Source: Hymenobacter tibetensis
Lineage (GTDB): Bacteria > Bacteroidota > Bacteroidia > Cytophagales > Hymenobacteraceae
Assembly (NCBI RefSeq): GCF_022827545.1
Contig: NZ_CP094669.1
Location: 261,001-325,000 of the forward strand
Reading direction: 5' to 3'
DNA: 64,000 nt
Shown one piece after another: positions 60,946 through 64,000 of the stretch. The notes under the pieces were generated by a model. The model did not search any database, was not told the origin of the DNA, and was given only the letters and a program-made list of their open reading frames with translations. The translations under genes and the position numbers were made by a program. Positions within the stretch are counted from its first letter, which is position 1; the number at the start of each line of letters is the position of its first letter.

Positions 60946-63789
60946 ATGGATGCATATTCTTATATCGCCAACGCCCATGGCGACTACATCGACCAACTCT
61001 ACCAGTCTTACAAGAACGACCCGGAATCGGTTGACTTCGGCTGGCGCAAGTTTTTCGAGGGCTTTGATTTCTCACAGCAATACGCTGATGGGGTGCCGCA
61101 AACTACCGGCGAAGGGGTATTGGCTAGCACGGCCTCTACCAACGATGCCGGTCAGGTTCGTGCTGTAGACACGGTATCGGCTGACAAGGAAACGCAAGTG
61201 CGCAACCTGATTCATGCCTACCGCAGCCGTGGCCACCTCCGCGCCAACACCAACCCGGTGCGCGCCCGCAAAGACCGCAAAGCCCGCCTCGACCTCGCCG
61301 ACTTCGGCTTGGGGGAAGCCGACCTCGATACCGTTTTCAAGAACGGTGAGGTAATCGGCCTTGGCCCTGACGCTAAGCTGCGCGACATCGTATCGGCCTT
61401 AGATAAGGTATACACCCGGACCATCGGGTTCGAGTACATGTATATCCGCGACCCACAGATTCTCGACTGGTTCCGTGGGAAAGTGGAAAAAGATTCGCTG
61501 AGCTTCAACCCCAGCATCGAGTACAAGAAGCGTATCCTCAGCAAGCTGAACGAAGCAGTGGTATTCGAGAACTTTTTGCACACTAAGTTCTTGGGGCAGA
61601 AGCGTTTTTCGCTGGAAGGCGGCGAAACCACTATCCCGGCTCTCGATGCTATTATTCAGCGCGGCGCTGAGCTAGGCGTGGAAGAAGTAGTGATTGGGAT
61701 GGCCCACCGCGGCCGTCTGAACGTGTTGGCCAACATCATGGGCAAGACGTACGAGCAAATCTTCTCGGAGTTTGAGGGCACTGCCGTACCCGACCTGACC
61801 ATGGGCGACGGCGACGTGAAATACCACATGGGCTATAGCAGCCAAGTGGACGCCGCCGGCCGGACAATCAACCTGAAACTGGCACCCAACCCCTCGCACC
61901 TAGAGGCCGTGAATCCCGTAGTGGAAGGCTTCGTGCGTGCCAAGCTCGACCACGGCTACGCCAACGACTACGACAAGATGCTGCCCATCTTGATTCATGG
62001 CGACGCCGCGTTGGCGGGCCAGGGCATCGGGTTTGAGGTAACGCAGATGTCGCAGCTGCAAGGCTACAAAACGGGCGGTACCATTCACTTCGTTATCAAT
62101 AACCAGGTAGGTTTCACCACCGATTTCGAGGACGCCCGCTCTTCTATCTATAGCACCGACCTTGCAAAAATTATTGACGCCCCCGTAATTCACGTCAACG
62201 GCGATGATCCGGAAGCAGTGGTATTTGCGGTACGCCTAGCCACGGAATACCGGCAGGAGTTCCATGCCGATATCTTCATTGATATGGTGTGCTATCGCCG
62301 CCACGGCCACAACGAGTCGGACGAGCCCAAGTTCACCCAGCCCACGCTCTACAACATCATTAGCAAGCACCAGAACCCACGGGAGGTATATAATACCACG
62401 TTGGTGGAGCGCGGCGATGTAGATGCCGAGCTGGCCGCTCAGATGGACAAAGAGTTCCGTGAAACGCTCCAGGCTCGTTTGGACTTGGTGAAGCAAAAGC
62501 CGCTGCCCTACAACTACCAAGCGCTTGAGAACGAGTGGCGCAGCCTGCGCCGCAGCAAGCCCGAGGATTTCGAGCAGTCCCCGCAAACAGGTGTTAGTGA
62601 GGAAGTGGTAGCCAAAGTAGGCAAGGCTCTAACCACGCTGCCCGAAGGATTTCGCCCGCTCAAGCAGATCGAGAAGCTGATTGAAGAACGTCGTAAGATG
62701 TTCTTTGAAACGCGCGTATTGAACTGGGCCGCCGGCGAACTGCTGGCATACGGGTCGTTGCTGACCGAAAAGCACATTGTACGCGTAAGCGGCCAGGATG
62801 TGCAGCGGGGCACGTTCTCGCACCGCCACGCCGTACTGCACGACGCTGAGACTTCCGCTCCGTACTCTTCTCTCGACCATATCGAGGAAGGCCAAGAGAA
62901 GCTGAACATCTACAACTCTCTGTTGAGTGAGTATGGCGTGTTAGGCTTTGAGTTCGGCTATGCCATGGCCAACCCTACGGCACTGGTGGTGTGGGAAGCA
63001 CAGTTCGGCGACTTCGCTAACGGTGCTCAAACCATGATCGACCAATTTGTGGTGTCGTCGGAGAGCAAGTGGCAGCGTATGAACGGAGTAGTGATGCTGC
63101 TGCCCCACGGCTACGAGGGCCAAGGCCCGGAACACTCCAACGCCCGCCCCGAGCGTTTCCTGCAGCTCGCTGCTGAAAACAATATCGTAGTGGCCAACAT
63201 GACCACGCCGGCCAACTTCTTCCACGCGCTGCGTCGCCAGCTGACGTGGGAGTTCCGCAAGCCGTTGGTGGTAATGTCGCCGAAGTCGATGCTGCGCCAT
63301 CCGCTGTGCGTATCGCCAGTAGAGGAGTTCACGAGCGGTAGCTTCCGCGAAGTGCTCGGCGACACGTTTGCCGAAGCCAAAAAGGTGAAGCGCGTACTGC
63401 TGTGTTCAGGCAAAGTCTACTTCGACCTGCTGGAAGAACAGCATGCCTCGGGCCGAACGGATGTAGCTATTGTGCGCCTAGAGCAGCTGCATCCGTTCCC
63501 TAAAAAGCAACTGGATGTTGAGCTGGCGAAGTATCCGAAAGCCAAGGTGTACTGGGTTCAAGAAGAGCCCGAAAATATGGGCTATTGGAATTTCATGCTT
63601 CGCTTCATGCGTCGCGAATTAGAGGATGTTATTGCCCGCAAAGCTTCTGCTTCGCCCGCTACCGGCTACAACAAGGTCCATGTGAAAGAACAGAAGGAAC
63701 TCGTGGCCCGTGCTTTCGACAAGCCAAGAGAGGCTGTAGCCGATACCATCATCAAAGAAACCGCAGCAACTGCCCAACGAGCAGACTAG
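60946..63789 (+). CDS. sucA: 2-oxoglutarate dehydrogenase E1 component
   Basis: 947 residues from ATG 60946, the usual length. It begins MDAYSYIANAHGDYIDQLYQ, the N-terminal segment that contacts E2. Thiamine-diphosphate and active-site segments are present: VIGMAHRGRLNVLANIMGK, GDAALAGQGIGFEVTQMSQL, then HFVINNQVGFTTD, and later FEFGYAMANPTALVVWEAQF. The C-terminal domain YWVQEEPENMGYWNFM is typical. It decarboxylates 2-oxoglutarate and succinylates lipoyl-E2 in the TCA cycle. The E2 gene (odhB/sucB) usually follows; in the 211 bases left in the window no E2 start was recognised, so it is either just outside or elsewhere. Confidence 0.97.
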   Translation: MDAYSYIANAHGDYIDQLYQSYKNDPESVDFGWRKFFEGFDFSQQYADGVPQTTGEGVLASTASTNDAGQVRAVDTVSADKETQVRNLIHAYRSRGHLRANTNPVRARKDRKARLDLADFGLGEADLDTVFKNGEVIGLGPDAKLRDIVSALDKVYTRTIGFEYMYIRDPQILDWFRGKVEKDSLSFNPSIEYKKRILSKLNEAVVFENFLHTKFLGQKRFSLEGGETTIPALDAIIQRGAELGVEEVVIGMAHRGRLNVLANIMGKTYEQIFSEFEGTAVPDLTMGDGDVKYHMGYSSQVDAAGRTINLKLAPNPSHLEAVNPVVEGFVRAKLDHGYANDYDKMLPILIHGDAALAGQGIGFEVTQMSQLQGYKTGGTIHFVINNQVGFTTDFEDARSSIYSTDLAKIIDAPVIHVNGDDPEAVVFAVRLATEYRQEFHADIFIDMVCYRRHGHNESDEPKFTQPTLYNIISKHQNPREVYNTTLVERGDVDAELAAQMDKEFRETLQARLDLVKQKPLPYNYQALENEWRSLRRSKPEDFEQSPQTGVSEEVVAKVGKALTTLPEGFRPLKQIEKLIEERRKMFFETRVLNWAAGELLAYGSLLTEKHIVRVSGQDVQRGTFSHRHAVLHDAETSAPYSSLDHIEEGQEKLNIYNSLLSEYGVLGFEFGYAMANPTALVVWEAQFGDFANGAQTMIDQFVVSSESKWQRMNGVVMLLPHGYEGQGPEHSNARPERFLQLAAENNIVVANMTTPANFFHALRRQLTWEFRKPLVVMSPKSMLRHPLCVSPVEEFTSGSFREVLGDTFAEAKKVKRVLLCSGKVYFDLLEEQHASGRTDVAIVRLEQLHPFPKKQLDVELAKYPKAKVYWVQEEPENMGYWNFMLRFMRRELEDVIARKASASPATGYNKVHVKEQKELVARAFDKPREAVADTIIKETAATAQRAD

Positions 63790-63914
63790 GTAGCACCACC
63801 TCGAAAGAGCTACGGGTAAGCTGCTCCAACCACTCACGGATAGGCTGGTAACCGCCGGCGTATCATGGATGATAACCTAAACAGCAAACGCAAGCCACTG
63901 TCCGCCGCCATGTA

Positions 63915-63954
63915 AAACCTGCATGCCCAACACATGAGTTCGGCATGCAGGTTT
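63915..63954 (+). terminator. Stem-loop downstream of sucA
   Basis: A 13-bp perfect stem AAACCTGCATGCC/GGCATGCAGGTTT with a 14-base loop, about 126 bases after the sucA stop. If it terminates transcription, sucA is not cotranscribed with a following gene. The T-run is short, so the call is tentative. Confidence 0.6.
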
Positions 63955-64000
63955 CGAGCACACCGACGGAGGGCAATGGCTTGGATTTGCTTGGTTATGA

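Noticed and set aside
1..64000. CRISPR arrays, insertion sequences, prophage, rRNA
   Set aside because: No regularly spaced repeats, transposase, integrase, phage structural gene or rRNA sequence was recognised anywhere in the window.

Overview
The window looks like chromosomal DNA of a GC-rich Bacteroidota, most likely a Hymenobacter-type member of the Cytophagales. The signs are: a SusC/SusD pair with a hybrid two-component regulator; two exported proteins with C-terminal type IX secretion (T9SS) sorting domains; Bacteroidota-type promoter elements (TAnnTTTG) and few clear Shine-Dalgarno sites; a bacilliredoxin YtxJ; and an alpha/beta-fused 2-oxoacid dehydrogenase E1. Genus is inferred from overall character, not from a marker search. 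Layout. (1) 1-5.5 kb: the 3' part of a GH2 beta-galactosidase, a small secreted protein with a TonB-plug-like motif, an acyltransferase-3 membrane protein, and a large BNR-propeller/GH16 fusion enzyme. (2) 5.6-9.5 kb: an ECF sigma factor, an OmpR-type two-component system, and a small operon ending in a 10-cysteine Csp-like copper-binding protein. Two 60-bp sites that align without gaps (about 43/60 identical) lie in inverted orientation on either side of the two-component genes; one precedes the sigma factor and the other precedes the cysteine-protein operon. (3) 9.5-23.7 kb: a complete polysaccharide-utilisation-type locus, all on the minus strand: hybrid sensor with a periplasmic sugar-binding domain, MFS sugar porter, PfkB fructokinase, SusC, SusD, GH13 alpha-glucosidase lipoprotein, GH65 enzyme. 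The regulator, porter and kinase point to fructose, while both hydrolases act on alpha-glucosides. Sucrose or a sucrose isomer is therefore a reasonable substrate guess. (4) 24-29.3 kb: a T9SS beta-helix protein, then a more AT-rich stretch with two orphan genes and a broken toxin-like C-terminus in front of an intact immunity-like gene, ending at a tRNA-Asn. (5) 29.3-44.2 kb: mostly housekeeping and small exported proteins: pheS with a downstream lipoprotein that looks like a Rieske fold without histidine ligands; three consecutive small secreted proteins sharing a four-copy APG-x9-TDYxGRP motif; M16 peptidase; fused E1; YtxJ; OsmC; lipA. (6) 44.2-64 kb: gcvP, a PL11 rhamnogalacturonan lyase with T9SS domain, a saccharopine-dehydrogenase-like enzyme, DUF1206, a lone DprA/SLOG-like protein, CsbD, several hypotheticals, a 3D/DPBB protein, an MRJP/yellow-type lipoprotein and sucA. 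No insertion sequence, prophage, CRISPR array or rRNA gene was seen. Most intergenic spaces between convergent genes carry a clear stem-loop terminator. The best candidates for undescribed biology are the APG-x9-TDYxGRP protein family, the paired 60-bp operators around the metal-type two-component system, the fructose-regulated alpha-glucoside locus, and the decayed toxin with its surviving immunity-like gene.
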